From Luidia sarsii (taxonomy: Eukaryota > Echinodermata > Asteroidea > Paxillosida > Luidiidae), in contig OX465101.1 in the NCBI GenBank assembly GCA_949987565.1, forward strand, positions 23,796,543-23,860,542: a DNA stretch of 64,000 nucleotides. The letters are read 5' to 3'. The translations under genes and the position numbers were made by a program. Positions 38,619 through 53,500 of this stretch are shown here, piece by piece. How positions within the stretch are numbered: the first letter of the stretch is position 1; every line of letters starts with the position of its first letter. Below the pieces are notes generated by a model, which saw only the letters and a list, made by a program, of their open reading frames with translations, was not told where the DNA came from and ran no database searches.

Positions 38619-40916
38619 AAATAGTTTTGAGGATAATGACTAGAAGGTAAAGACCGTCTGACACATACCCCTACATGTGTTTTGTTGACAGTCGCATTGC
38701 CGGTACACTTATCAAACCGATGGCATCAGGGTACATTTGCCTGCGCGTATTTCACTGCAGATTTCAGGTACCTTGCTAATTCTTTCGTGAATCGATTGAC
38801 AAGGCCAAGGGCTACGATCTGAATATAGTTTAAGCTTCATGGGGTGAATATTAAAGGGCGATATTTAGGAGGAGGCATTACATGTGTCTTGCCGGAGATT
38901 CTTTGCAGTTTATTGTAAGCGCGTCACAATATACTTGGCTGTGCGCCTTCGCTCAAAGAACATGACTCTTTTGCCTTGAAATGATTCTTGGATTGAGTCT
39001 CAGATATCTTGTCTTTCGATTGGATCCTCTCGAGAGCATGTCAAGCTACAGATATGTCAATTTTCAGCTTCTGGAACGAAATAGTTTTGAGGATAATGAC
39101 TAGAATGTAAAGACCGTCTGACACATACCCCTACATGTGTTTTGTTGACAGTCGCATTGCCGGTACACTTATCAAACCGATGGCATCAGGGTACATTTGC
39201 CTGGGCGTGTTTCGGTGCAGATTTCAGGAACCTTGCTAATTCTTTCGGAAATCGATTGACTAGGCCAAGGGCTACGATCTGAACATAGTTTAAGCTTCAT
39301 GGGGTGAATATTATTGGGTGATATTTAAAAGGAGGCATTACATGTGTCTTGCCCGAGATTCTTTGCAGTGTATTGTAAGCGCGTCACAATATACTTGGCT
39401 GTGCGCCTTCGCTCAAAGAACATGACTCTTTTGCCTTGAAATGATTCTTGGATTGAGTCTCAGATATCTTGTCTTTCGATTGGATCCTCTCGAGAGCATG
39501 TCAAGCTACAGATAGGTCAATTTTCAGCTTCTGGAACGAAATAGTTTTGAGGATAATGACTAGAAGGTAAAGACCGTCTGACACATACCCCTACATGTGT
39601 TTTGTTGACAGTCGCATTGCCGGTACACTTATCAAACCGATGGCATCAGGGTACATTTGCCTGCGCGTATTTCACTGCAGATTTCAGGTACCTTGCTAAT
39701 TCTTTCGTGAATCGATTGACAAGGCCAAGGGCTACGATCTGAATATAGTTTAAGCTTCATGGGGTGAATATTAAAGGGCGATATTTAGGAGGAGGCATTA
39801 CATGTGTCTTGCCGGAGATTCTTTGCAGTTTATTGTAAGCGCGTCACAATATACTTGGCTGTGCGCCTTCGCTCAAAGAACATGACTCTTTTGCCTTGAA
39901 ATGATTCTTGGATTGAGTCTCAGATATCTTGTCTTTCGATTGGATCCTCTCGAGAGCATGTCAAGCTACAGATAGGTCAATTTTCAGCTTCTGGAACGAA
40001 ATAGTTTTGAGGATAATGACTAGAATGTAAAGACCGTCTGACACATACCCCTACATGTGTTTTGTTGACAGTCGCATTGCCGGTACACTTATCAAACCGA
40101 TGGCATCAGGGTACATTTGCCTACGCGTATTTCACTGCAGATTTCAGGTACCTTGCTAATTCTTTCGTGAATCGATGGACAAGGTCAAGGGCTACGATCT
40201 GAATATAGTTTAAGCTTCAGGGTGAATATTAAAGGGCGATATTTAGGAGGAGGCATTACATGTGTCTCGCCCGAGATTCTTTGCAGTGTATTGTAAGCGC
40301 GTCACAATATACTTGGCTGTGCGCCTTCGCTCAAAGAACATGACTCTTTTGCCTTGAAATGATTCTTGGATTGAGTCTCAGATATCTTGTCTTTCGATTG
40401 GATCCTCTCGAGAGCATGTCAAGCTACAGATAGGTCAATTTTCAGCTTCTGGAACGAAATAGTTTTGAGGATAATGACTAGAAGGTAAAGACCGTCTGAC
40501 ACATACCCCTACATGTGTTTTGTTGACAGTCGCATTGCCGGTACACTTATCAAACCGATGGCATCAGGGTACATTTGCCTGGGCGTGTTTCGGTGCAGAT
40601 TTCAGGTACCTTGCTAATTCTTTCGGAAATCGATTGACTAGGCCAAGGGCTACGATCTGAACATAGTTTAAGCTTCATGGGGTGAATATTAATGGGTGAT
40701 ATTTAGAAGGAGGCATTACATGTGTCTTGCCCGAGATTCTTTGCAGTGTATTGTAAGCGCGTCACAATATACTTGGCTGTGCGCCTTCGCTCAAAGAACA
40801 TGACTCTTTTGTCTTGAAATGATTCTTGGATTGAGTCTCAGATATCTTGTCTTTCGATTGGATCCTCTCGAGAGCATGTCAAGCTACAGATAGGTCAATT
40901 TTCAGCTTCTGGAACG
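38619..40916. repeat. 5-unit higher-order repeat, copy 2 (2,298 bp)
   Basis: Order by start: 38619 E2, 39079 B, 39539 E2, 39999 G*, 40457 C. The private T recurs at 39055, exactly 2,298 bases after 36757, confirming a recent tandem duplication of the five-unit block. Confidence 0.93.
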
Positions 40917-43674
40917 AAATAGTTTTGAGGATAATGACTAGAAGGTAAAGACCGTCTGACACATACCCCTACATGTGTTTTGTTGACAGTCGCATTGCCG
41001 GTACACTTATCAAACCGATGGCATCATGGTACATTTGCCTGCGCGTATTTCACTGCAGATTTCAGGTACCTTGCTAATTCTTTCGTGAATCGATTGACAA
41101 GGCCAAGGGCTACGATCTGAATATAGTTTAAGCTTCATGGGGTGAATATTAAAGGGCGATATTTAGGAGGAGGCATTACATGTGTCTTGCCGGAGATTCT
41201 TTGCAGTTTATTGTAAGCGCGTCACAATATACTTGGCTGTGCGCCTTCGCTCAAAGAACATGACTCTTTTGCCTTGAAATGATTCTTGGATTGAGTCTCA
41301 GATATCTTGTCTTTCGATTGGATCCTCTCGAGAGCATGTCAAGCTACAGATAGGTCAATTTTCAGCTTCTGGAACGAAATAGTTTTGAGGATAATGACTA
41401 GAAGGTAAAGACCGTCTGACACATACCCCTACATGTGTTTTGTTGACAGTCGCATTGCCGGTACACTTATCAAACCGATGGCATCAGGGTACATTTGCCT
41501 ACGCGTATTTCACTGCAGATTTCAGGTACCTTGCTAATTCTTTCGTGAATCGATGGACAAGGTCAAGGGCTACGATCTGAATATAGTTTAAGCTTCAGGG
41601 TGAATATTAAAGGGCGATATTTAGGAGGAGGCATTACATGTGTCTCGCCCGAGATTCTTTACAGTGTATTGTAAGCGCGTCACAATATACTTGGCTGTGC
41701 GCCTTCGCTCAAAGAACATGACTCTTTTGCCTTGAAATGATTCTTGGATTGAGTCTCAGATATCTTGTCTTTCGATTGGATCCTCTCGAGAGCATGTCAA
41801 GCTACAGATAGGTCAATTTTCAGCTTCTGGAACGAAATAGTTTTGAGGATAATGACTAGAAGGTAAAGACCGTCTGACACATACCCCTACATGTGTTTTG
41901 TTGACAGTCGCATTGCCGGTACACTTATCAAACCGATGGCATCAGGGTACATTTGCCTGGGCGTGTTTCGGTGCAGATTTCAGGTACCTTGCTAATTCTT
42001 TCGGAAATCGATTGACTAGGCCAAGGGCTACGATCTGAACATAGTTTAAGCTTCATGGGGTGAATATTAATGGGTGATATTTAGAAGGAGGCATTACATG
42101 TGTCTTGCCCGAGATTCTTTGCAGTGTATTGTAAGCGCGTCACAATATACTTGGCTGTGCGCCTTCGCTCAAAGAACATGACTCTTTTGTCTTGAAATGA
42201 TTCTTGGATTGAGTCTCAGATATCTTGTCTTTCGATTGGATCCTCTCGAGAGCATGTCAAGCTACAGATAGGTCAATTTTCAGCTTCTGGAACGAAATAG
42301 TTTAGAGGATAATGACTAGAAGGTAAAGACCGTCTGACACATACCCCTACATGTGTTTTGTTGACAGTCGCATTGCCGGTACACTTATCAAACCGATGGC
42401 ATCAGGGTACATTTGCCTGCGCGTATTTCACTGCAGATTTCAGGTACCTTGCTAATTCTTTCGTGAATCGATTGACAAGGCCAAGGGCTACGATCTGAAT
42501 ATAGTTTACGCTTCATGGGGTGAATATTAAAGGGCGATATTTAGGAGGAGGCATTACATGTGTCTTGCCGGAGATTCTTTGCAGTTTATTGTAAGCGCGT
42601 CACAATATACTTGGCTGTGCGCCTTCGCTCAAAGAACATGACTCTTTTGCCTTGAAATGATTCTTGGATTGAGTCTCAGATATCTTGTCTTTCGATTGGA
42701 TCCTCTCGAGAGCATGTCAAGCTACAGATAGGTCAATTTTCAGCTTCTGGAACGAAATAGTTTTGAGGATAATGACTAGAAGGTAAAGACCGTCTGACAC
42801 ATACCCCTACATGTGTTTTGTTGACAGTCGCATTGCCGGTACACTTATCAAACCGATGGCATCAGGGTACATTTGCCTGCGCGTATTTCACTGCAGATTT
42901 CAGGTACCTTGCTAATTCTTTCGTGAATCGATTGACAAGGCCAAGGGCTACGATCTGAATATAGTTTAAGCTTCATGGGGTGAATATTAAAGGGCGATAT
43001 TTAGGAGGAGGCATTACATGTGTCTTGCCGGAGATTCTTTGCAGTTTATTGTAAGCGCGTCACAATATACTTGGCTGTGCGCCTTCGCTCAAAGAACATG
43101 ACTCTTTTGTCTTGAAATGATTCTTGGATTGAGTCTCAGATATCTTGTCTTTCGATTGGATCCTCTCGAGAGCATGTCAAGCTACAGATAGGTCAATTTT
43201 CAGCTTCTGGAACGAAATAGTTTTGAGGATAATGACTAGAATGTAAAGACCGTCTGACACATACCCCTACATGTGTTTTGTTGACAGTCGCATTGCCGGT
43301 ACACTTATCAAACCGATGGCATCAGGGTACATTTGCCTGGGCGTGTTTCGGTGCAGATTTCAGGAACCTTGCTAATTCTTTCGGAAATCGATTGACTAGG
43401 CCAAGGGCTACGATCTGAACATAGTTTAAGCTTCATGGGGTGAATATTATTGGGTGATATTTAAAAGGAGGCATTACATGTGTCTTGCCCGAGATTCTTT
43501 GCAGTGTATTGTAAGCGCGTCACAATATACTTGGCTGTGCGCCTTCGCTCAAAGAACATGACTCTTTTGCCTTGAAATGATTCTTGGATTGAGTCTCAGA
43601 TATCTTGTCTTTCGATTGGATCCTCTCGAGAGCATGTCAAGCTACAGATAGGTCAATTTTCAGCTTCTGGAACG

Positions 43675-46600
43675 AAATAGTTTTGAGGATAATGACTAGA
43701 AGGTAAAGACCGTCTGACACATACCCCTACATGTGTTTTGTTGACAGTCGCATTGCCGGTACACTTATCAAACCGATGGCATCAGGGTACATTTGCCTGC
43801 GCGTATTTCACTGCAGATTTCAGGTACCTTGCTAATTCTTTCGTGAATCGATTGACAAGGCCAAGGGCTACGATCTGAATATAGTTTACGCTTCATGGGG
43901 TGAATATTAAAGGGCGATATTTAGGAGGAGGCATTACATGTGTCTTGCCGGAGATTCTTTGCAGTTTATTGTAAGCGCGTCACAATATACTTGGCTGTGC
44001 GCCTTCGCTCAAAGAACATGACTCTTTTGCCTTGAAATGATTCTTGGATTGAGTCTCAGATATCTTGTCTTTCGATTGGATCCTCTCGAGAGCATGTCAA
44101 GCTACAGATAGGTCAATTTTCAGCTTCTGGAACGAAATAGTTTTGAGGATAATGACTAGAATGTAAAGACCGTCTGACACATACCCCTACATGTGTTTTG
44201 TTGACAGTCGCATTGCCGGTACACTTATCAAACCGATGGCATCAGGGTACATTTGCCTGGGCGTGTTTCGGTGCAGATTTCAGGAACCTTGCTAATTCTT
44301 TCGGAAATCGATTGACTAGGCCAAGGGCTACGATCTGAACATAGTTTAAGCTTCATGGGGTGAATATTATTGGGTGATATTTAAAAGGAGGCATTACATG
44401 TGTCTTGCCCGAGATTCTTTGCAGTGTATTGTAAGCGCGTCACAATATACTTGGCTGTGCGCCTTCGCTCAAAGAACATGACTCTTTTGCCTTGAAATGA
44501 TTCTTGGATTGAGTCTCAGATATCTTGTCTTTCGATTGGATCCTCTCGAGAGCATGTCAAGCTACAGATAGGTCAATTTTCAGCTTCTGGAACGAAATAG
44601 TTTTGAGGATAATGACTAGAAGGTAAAGACCGTCTGACACATACCCCTACATGTGTTTTGTTGACAGTCGCATTGCCGGTACACTTATCAAACCGATGGC
44701 ATCAGGGTACATTTGCCTGCGCGTATTTCACTGCAGATTTCAGGTACCTTGCTAATTCTTTCGTGAATCGATTGACAAGGCCAAGGGCTACGATCTAATA
44801 TAGTTTAAGCTTCATGGGGTGAATATTAAAGTGCGATATTTAGGAGGAGGCATTACATGTGTCTTGCCCGAGATTCTTTGCAGTGTATTGTAAGCGCTTC
44901 ACAATATACTTGGCTGTGCGCCTTCGCTCAAAGAACATGACTCTTTTGCCTTGAAATGATTCTTGGATTGAGTCTCAGATATCTTGTCTTTCGATTGGAT
45001 CCTCTCGAGAGCATGTCAAGCTACAGATAGGTCAATTTTCAGCTTCTGGAACGAAATAGTTTTGAGGATAATGACTAGAATGTAAAGACCGTCTGACACA
45101 TACCCCTACATGTGTTTTGTTGACAGTCGCATTGCCGGTACACTTATCAAACCGATGGCATCAGGGTACATTTGCCTACGCGTATTTCACTGCAGATTTC
45201 AGGTACCTTGCTAATTCTTTCGTGAATCGATGGACAAGGTCAAGGGCTACGATCTGAATATAGTTTAAGCTTCAGGGTGAATATTAAAGGGCGATATTTA
45301 GGAGGAGGCATTACATGTGTCTCGCCCGAGATTCTTTGCAGTGTATTGTAAGCGCGTCACAATATACTTGGCTGTGCGCCTTCGCTCAAAGAACATGACT
45401 CTTTTGCCTTGAAATGATTCTTGGATTGAGTCTCAGATATCTTGTCTTTCGATTGGATCCTCTCGAGAGCATGTCAAGCTACAGATAGGTCAATTTTCAG
45501 CTTCTGGAACGAAATAGTTTTGAGGATAATGACTAGAAGGTAAAGACCGTCTGACACATACCCCTACATGTGTTTTGTTGACAGTCGCATTGCCGGTACA
45601 CTTATCAAACCGATGGCATCAGGGTACATTTGCCTGGGCGTGTTTCGGTGCAGATTTCAGGTACCTTGCTAATTCTTTCGGAAATCGATTGACTAGGCCA
45701 AGGGCTACGATCTGAACATAGTTTAAGCTTCATGGGGTGAATATTAATGGGTGATATTTAGAAGGAGGCATTACATGTGTCTTGCCCGAGATTCTTTGCA
45801 GTGTATTGTAAGCGCGTCACAATATACTTGGCTGTGCGCCTTCGCTCAAAGAACATGACTCTTTTGTCTTGAAATGATTCTTGGATTGAGTCTCAGATAT
45901 CTTGTCTTTCGATTGGATCCTCTCGAGAGCATGTCAAGCTACAGATAGGTCAATTTTCAGCTTCTGGAACGAAATAGTTTTGAGGATAATGACTAGAAGG
46001 TAAAGACCGTCTGACACATACCCCTACATGTGTTTTGTTGACAGTCGCATTGCCGGTACACTTATCAAACCGATGGCATCAGGGTACATTTGCCTGCGCG
46101 TATTTCACTGCAGATTTCAGGTACCTTGCTAATTCTTTCGTGAATCGATTGACAAGGCCAAGGGCTACGATCTGAATATAGTTTAAGCTTCATGGGGTGA
46201 ATATTAAAGGGCGATATTTAGGAGGAGGCATTACATGTGTCTTGCCGGAGATTCTTTGCAGTTTATTGTAAGCGCGTCACAATATACTTGGCTGTGCGCC
46301 TTCGCTCAAAGAACATGACTCTTTTGCCTTGAAATGATTCTTGGATTGAGTCTCAGATATCTTGTCTTTCGATTGGATCCTCTCGAGAGCATGTCAAGCT
46401 ACAGATAGGTCAATTTTCAGCTTCTGGAACGAAATAGTTTTGAGGATAATGACTAGAATGTAAAGACCGTCTGACACATACCCCTACATGTGTTTTGTTG
46501 ACAGTCGCATTGCCGGTACACTTATCAAACCGATGGCATCAGGGTACATTTGCCTGGGCGTGTTTCGGTGCAGATTTCAGGAACCTTGCTAATTCTTTCG

Positions 46601-47811
46601 GAAATCGATTGACTAGGCCAAGGGCTACGATCTGAACATAGTTTAAGCTTCATGGGGTGAATATTATTGGGTGATATTTAAAAGGAGGCATTACATGTGT
46701 CTTGCCCGAGATTCTTTGCAGTGTATTGTAAGCGCGTCACAATATACTTGGCTGTGCGCCTTCGCTCAAAGAACATGACTCTTTTGCCTTGAAATGATTC
46801 TTGGATTGAGTCTCAGATATCTTGTCTTTCGATTGGATCCTCTCGAGAGCATGTCAAGCTACAGATAGGTCAATTTTCAGCTTCTGGAACGAAATAGTTT
46901 TGAGGATAATGACTAGAAGGTAAAGACCGTCTGACACATACCCCTACATGTGTTTTGTTGACAGTCGCATTGCCGGTACACTTATCAAACCGATGGCATC
47001 AGGGTACATTTGCCTGCGCGTATTTCACTGCAGATTTCAGGTACCTTGCTAATTCTTTCGTGAATCGATTGACAAGGCCAAGGGCTACGATCTGAATATA
47101 GTTTAAGCTTCATGGGGTGAATATTAAAGGGCGATATTTAGGAGGAGGCATTACATGTGTCTTGCCGGAGATTCTTTGCAGTTTATTGTAAGCGCGTCAC
47201 AATATACTTGGCTGTGCGCCTTCGCTCAAAGAACATGACTCTTTTGTCTTGAAATGATTCTTGGATTGAGTCTCAGATATCTTGTCTTTCGATTGGATCC
47301 TCTCGAGAGCATGTCAAGCTACAGATAGGTCAATTTTCAGCTTCTGGAACGAAATAGTTTTGAGGATAATGACTAGAAGGTAAAGACCGTCTGACACATA
47401 CCCCTACATGTGTTTTGTTGACAGTCGCATTGCCGGTACACTTATCAAACCGATGGCATCAGGGTACATTTGCCTGCGCGTATTTCACTGCAGATTTCAG
47501 GTACCTTGCTAATTCTTTCGTGAATCGATTGACAAGGCCAAGGGCTACGATCTGAATATAGTTTAAGCTTCATGGGGTGAATATTAAAGGGCGATATTTA
47601 GGAGGAGGCATTACATGTGTCTTGCCGGAGATTCTTTGCAGTTTATTGTAAGCGCGTCACAATATACTTGGCTGTGCGCCTTCGCTCAAAGAACATGACT
47701 CTTTTGCCTTGAAATGATTCTTGGATTGAGTCTCAGATATCTTGTCTTTCGATTGGATCCTCTCGAGAGCATGTCAAGCTACAGATAGGTCAATTTTCAG
47801 CTTCTGGAACG
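43675..47811. repeat. 9-unit block, copy 1 (4,137 bp)
   Basis: Order E3-B-D-G*-C-E2-B-E2t-E2. It recurs with identical order and length at 50568-54704, 6,893 bases away. Confidence 0.92.
45054..45511. repeat. G* unit replacing F-G after D
   Basis: This unit has the F-like 'gaatgt' at 25-30 followed by a complete G body. It sits directly after D, where the left half of the array always has F then G. A crossover between F and the next G, anywhere from unit position 29 to about 124, would give exactly this and delete one unit. The twin at 51947-52404 has the same context. Confidence 0.75.
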
Positions 47812-50567
47812 AAATAGTTTTGAGGATAATGACTAGAAGGTAAAGACCGTCTGACACATACCCCTACATGTGTTTTGTTGACAGTCGCATTGCCGGTACA
47901 CTTATCAAACCGATGGCATCAGGGTACATTTGCCTACGCGTATTTCACTGCAGATTTCAGGTACCTTGCTAATTCTTTCGTGAATCGATGGACAAGGTCA
48001 AGGGCTACGATCTGAATATAGTTTAAGCTTCAGGGTGAATATTAAAGGGCGATATTTAGGAGGAGGCATTACATGTGTCTCGCCCGAGATTCTTTACAGT
48101 GTATTGTAAGCGCGTCACAATATACTTGGCTGTGCGCCTTCGCTCAAAGAACATGACTCTTTTGCCTTGAAATGATTCTTGGATTGAGTCTCAGATATCT
48201 TGTCTTTCGATTGGATCCTCTCGAGAGCATGTCAAGCTACAGATAGGTCAATTTTCAGCTTCTGGAACGAAATAGTTTTGAGGATAATGACTAGAAGGTA
48301 AAGACCGTCTGACACATACCCCTACATGTGTTTTGTTGACAGTCGCATTGCCGGTACACTTATCAAACCGATGGCATCAGGGTACATTTGCCTGGGCGTG
48401 TTTCGGTGCAGATTTCAGGTACCTTGCTAATTCTTTCGGAAATCGATTGACTAGGCCAAGGGCTACGATCTGAACATAGTTTAAGCTTCATGGGGTAAAT
48501 ATTAATGGGTGATATTTAGAAGGAGGCATTACATGTGTCTTGCCCGAGATTCTTTGCAGTGTATTGTAAGCGCGTCACAATATACTTGGCTGTGCGCCTT
48601 CGCTCAAAGAACATGACTCTTTTGTCTTGAAATGATTCTTGGATTGAGTCTCAGATATCTTGTCTTTCGATTGGATCCTCTCGAGAGCATGTCAAGCTAC
48701 AGATAGGTCAATTTTCAGCTTCTGGAACGAAATAGTTTAGAGGATAATGACTAGAAGGTAAAGACCGTCTGACACATACCCCTACATGTGTTTTGTTGAC
48801 AGTCGCATTGCCGGTACACTTATCAAACCGATGGCATCAGGGTACATTTGCCTGCGCGTATTTCACTGCAGATTTCAGGTACCTTGCTAATTCTTTCGTG
48901 AATCGATTGACAAGGCCAAGGGCTACGATCTGAATATAGTTTACGCTTCATGGGGTGAATATTAAAGGGCGATATTTAGGAGGAGGCATTACATGTGTCT
49001 TGCCGGAGATTCTTTGCAGTTTATTGTAAGCGCGTCACAATATACTTGGCTGTGCGCCTTCGCTCAAAGAACATGACTCTTTTGCCTTGAAATGATTCTT
49101 GGATTGAGTCTCAGATATCTTGTCTTTCGATTGGATCCTCTCGAGAGCATGTCAAGCTACAGATAGGTCAATTTTCAGCTTCTGGAACGAAATAGTTTTG
49201 AGGATAATGACTAGAATGTAAAGACCGTCTGACACATACCCCTACATGTGTTTTGTTGACAGTCGCATTGCCGGTACACTTATCAAACCGATGGCATCAG
49301 GGTACATTTGCCTGGGCGTGTTTCGGTGCAGATTTCAGGAACCTTGCTAATTCTTTCGGAAATCGATTGACTAGGCCAAGGGCTACGATCTGAACATAGT
49401 TTAAGCTTCATGGGGTGAATATTATTGGGTGATATTTAAAAGGAGGCATTACATGTGTCTTGCCCGAGATTCTTTGCAGTGTATTGTAAGCGCGTCACAA
49501 TATACTTGGCTGTGCGCCTTCGCTCAAAGAACATGACTCTTTTGCCTTGAAATGATTCTTGGATTGAGTCTCAGATATCTTGTCTTTCGATTGGATCCTC
49601 TCGAGAGCATGTCAAGCTACAGATAGGTCAATTTTCAGCTTCTGGAACGAAATAGTTTTGAGGATAATGACTAGAAGGTAAAGACCGTCTGACACATACC
49701 CCTACATGTGTTTTGTTGACAGTCGCATTGCCGGTACACTTATCAAACCGATGGCATCAGGGTACATTTGCCTACGCGTATTTCACTGCAGATTTCAGGT
49801 ACCTTGCTAATTCTTTCGTGAATCGATGGACAAGGTCAAGGGCTACGATCTGAATATAGTTTAAGCTTCAGGGTGAATATTAAAGGGCGATATTTAGGAG
49901 GAGGCATTACATGTGTCTCGCCCGAGATTCTTTGCAGTGTATTGTAAGCGCGTCACAATATACTTGGCTGTGCGCCTTCGCTCAAAGAACATGACTCTTT
50001 TGCCTTGAAATGATTCTTGGATTGAGTCTCAGATATCTTGTCTTTCGATTGGATCCTCTCGAGAGCATGTCAAGCTACAGATAGGTCAATTTTCAGCTTC
50101 TGGAACGAAATAGTTTTGAGGATAATGACTAGAATGTAAAGACCGTCTGACACATACCCCTACATGTGTTTTGTTGACAGTCGCATTGCCGGTACACTTA
50201 TCAAACCGATGGCATCAGGGTACATTTGCCTGGGCGTGTTTCGGTGCAGATTTCAGGTACCTTGCTAATTCTTTCGGAAATCGATTGACTAGGCCAAGGG
50301 CTACGATCTGAACATAGTTTAAGCTTCATGGGGTGAATATTAATGGGTGATATTTAGGAGGAGGCATTACATGTGTCTTGCCCGAGATTCTTTGCAGTGT
50401 ATTGTAAGCGCGTCACAATATACTTGGCTGTGCGCCTTCGCTCAAAGAACATGACTCTTTTGTCTTGAAATGATTCTTGGATTGAGTCTCAGATATCTTG
50501 TCTTTCGATTGGATCCTCTCGAGAGCATGTCAAGCTACAGATAGGTCAATTTTCAGCTTCTGGAACG

Positions 50568-53500
50568 AAATAGTTTTGAGGATAATGACTAGAAGGTAAA
50601 GACCGTCTGACACATACCCCTACATGTGTTTTGTTGACAGTCGCATTGCCGGTACACTTATCAAACCGATGGCATCAGGGTACATTTGCCTGCGCGTATT
50701 TCACTGCAGATTTCAGGTACCTTGCTAATTCTTTCGTGAATCGATTGACAAGGCCAAGGGCTACGATCTGAATATAGTTTACGCTTCATGGGGTGAATAT
50801 TAAAGGGCGATATTTAGGAGGAGGCATTACATGTGTCTTGCCGGAGATTCTTTGCAGTTTATTGTAAGCGCGTCACAATATACTTGGCTGTGCGCCTTCG
50901 CTCAAAGAACATGACTCTTTTGCCTTGAAATGATTCTTGGATTGAGTCTCAGATATCTTGTCTTTCGATTGGATCCTCTCGAGAGCATGTCAAGCTACAG
51001 ATAGGTCAATTTTCAGCTTCTGGAACGAAATAGTTTTGAGGATAATGACTAGAATGTAAAGACCGTCTGACACATACCCCTACATGTGTTTTGTTGACAG
51101 TCGCATTGCCGGTACACTTATCAAACCGATGGCATCAGGGTACATTTGCCTGGGCGTGTTTCGGTGCAGATTTCAGGAACCTTGCTAATTCTTTCGGAAA
51201 TCGATTGACTAGGCCAAGGGCTACGATCTGAACATAGTTTAAGCTTCATGGGGTGAATATTATTGGGTGATATTTAAAAGGAGGCATTACATGTGTCTTG
51301 CCCGAGATTCTTTGCAGTGTATTGTAAGCGCGTCACAATATACTTGGCTGTGCGCCTTCGCTCAAAGAACATGACTCTTTTGCCTTGAAATGATTCTTGG
51401 ATTGAGTCTCAGATATCTTGTCTTTCGATTGGATCCTCTCGAGAGCATGTCAAGCTACAGATAGGTCAATTTTCAGCTTCTGGAACGAAATAGTTTTGAG
51501 GATAATGACTAGAAGGTAAAGACCGTCTGACACATACCCCTACATGTGTTTTGTTGACAGTCGCATTGCCGGTACACTTATCAAACCGATGGCATCAGGG
51601 TACATTTGCCTGCGCGTATTTCACTGCAGATTTCAGGTACCTTGCTAATTCTTTCGTGAATCGATTGACAAGGCCAAGGGCTACGATCTAATATAGTTTA
51701 AGCTTCATGGGGTGAATATTAAAGTGCGATATTTAGGAGGAGGCATTACATGTGTCTTGCCCGAGATTCTTTGCAGTGTATTGTAAGCGCTTCACAATAT
51801 ACTTGGCTGTGCGCCTTCGCTCAAAGAACATGACTCTTTTGCCTTGAAATGATTCTTGGATTGAGTCTCAGATATCTTGTCTTTCGATTGGATCCTCTCG
51901 AGAGCATGTCAAGCTACAGATAGGTCAATTTTCAGCTTCTGGAACGAAATAGTTTTGAGGATAATGACTAGAATGTAAAGACCGTCTGACACATACCCCT
52001 ACATGTGTTTTGTTGACAGTCGCATTGCCGGTACACTTATCAAACCGATGGCATCAGGGTACATTTGCCTACGCGTATTTCACTGCAGATTTCAGGTACC
52101 TTGCTAATTCTTTCGTGAATCGATGGACAAGGTCAAGGGCTACGATCTGAATATAGTTTAAGCTTCAGGGTGAATATTAAAGGGCGATATTTAGGAGGAG
52201 GCATTACATGTGTCTCGCCCGAGATTCTTTGCAGTGTATTGTAAGCGCGTCACAATATACTTGGCTGTGCGCCTTCGCTCAAAGAACATGACTCTTTTGC
52301 CTTGAAATGATTCTTGGATTGAGTCTCAGATATCTTGTCTTTCGATTGGATCCTCTCGAGAGCATGTCAAGCTACAGATAGGTCAATTTTCAGCTTCTGG
52401 AACGAAATAGTTTTGAGGATAATGACTAGAAGGTAAAGACCGTCTGACACATACCCCTACATGTGTTTTGTTGACAGTCGCATTGCCGGTACACTTATCA
52501 AACCGATGGCATCAGGGTACATTTGCCTGGGCGTGTTTCGGTGCAGATTTCAGGTACCTTGCTAATTCTTTCGGAAATCGATTGACTAGGCCAAGGGCTA
52601 CGATCTGAACATAGTTTAAGCTTCATGGGGTGAATATTAATGGGTGATATTTAGAAGGAGGCATTACATGTGTCTTGCCCGAGATTCTTTGCAGTGTATT
52701 GTAAGCGCGTCACAATATACTTGGCTGTGCGCCTTCGCTCAAAGAACATGACTCTTTTGTCTTGAAATGATTCTTGGATTGAGTCTCAGATATCTTGTCT
52801 TTCGATTGGATCCTCTCGAGAGCATGTCAAGCTACAGATAGGTCAATTTTCAGCTTCTGGAACGAAATAGTTTTGAGGATAATGACTAGAAGGTAAAGAC
52901 CGTCTGACACATACCCCTACATGTGTTTTGTTGACAGTCGCATTGCCGGTACACTTATCAAACCGATGGCATCAGGGTACATTTGCCTGCGCGTATTTCA
53001 CTGCAGATTTCAGGTACCTTGCTAATTCTTTCGTGAATCGATTGACAAGGCCAAGGGCTACGATCTGAATATAGTTTAAGCTTCATGGGGTGAATATTAA
53101 AGGGCGATATTTAGGAGGAGGCATTACATGTGTCTTGCCGGAGATTCTTTGCAGTTTATTGTAAGCGCGTCACAATATACTTGGCTGTGCGCCTTCGCTC
53201 AAAGAACATGACTCTTTTGCCTTGAAATGATTCTTGGATTGAGTCTCAGATATCTTGTCTTTCGATTGGATCCTCTCGAGAGCATGTCAAGCTACAGATA
53301 GGTCAATTTTCAGCTTCTGGAACGAAATAGTTTTGAGGATAATGACTAGAATGTAAAGACCGTCTGACACATACCCCTACATGTGTTTTGTTGACAGTCG
53401 CATTGCCGGTACACTTATCAAACCGATGGCATCAGGGTACATTTGCCTGGGCGTGTTTCGGTGCAGATTTCAGGAACCTTGCTAATTCTTTCGGAAATCG

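Larger units (their letters stand above)
40917..50107. repeat. Unit map, units 90-109
   Basis: Order by start: 40917 E2 (private T at 41027), 41377 G (ttacag), 41835 C, 42295 E3 (T10A), 42755 E2t, 43215 B, 43675 E3, 44135 B, 44595 D, 45054 G*, 45512 C, 45972 E2, 46432 B, 46892 E2t, 47352 E2, 47812 G (ttacag), 48270 C (A at 48497), 48730 E3 (T10A), 49190 B, 49650 G. The trio G(ttacag)-C-E3(T10A), 1,378 bp, occurs at 41377 and again at 47812. Confidence 0.92.
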
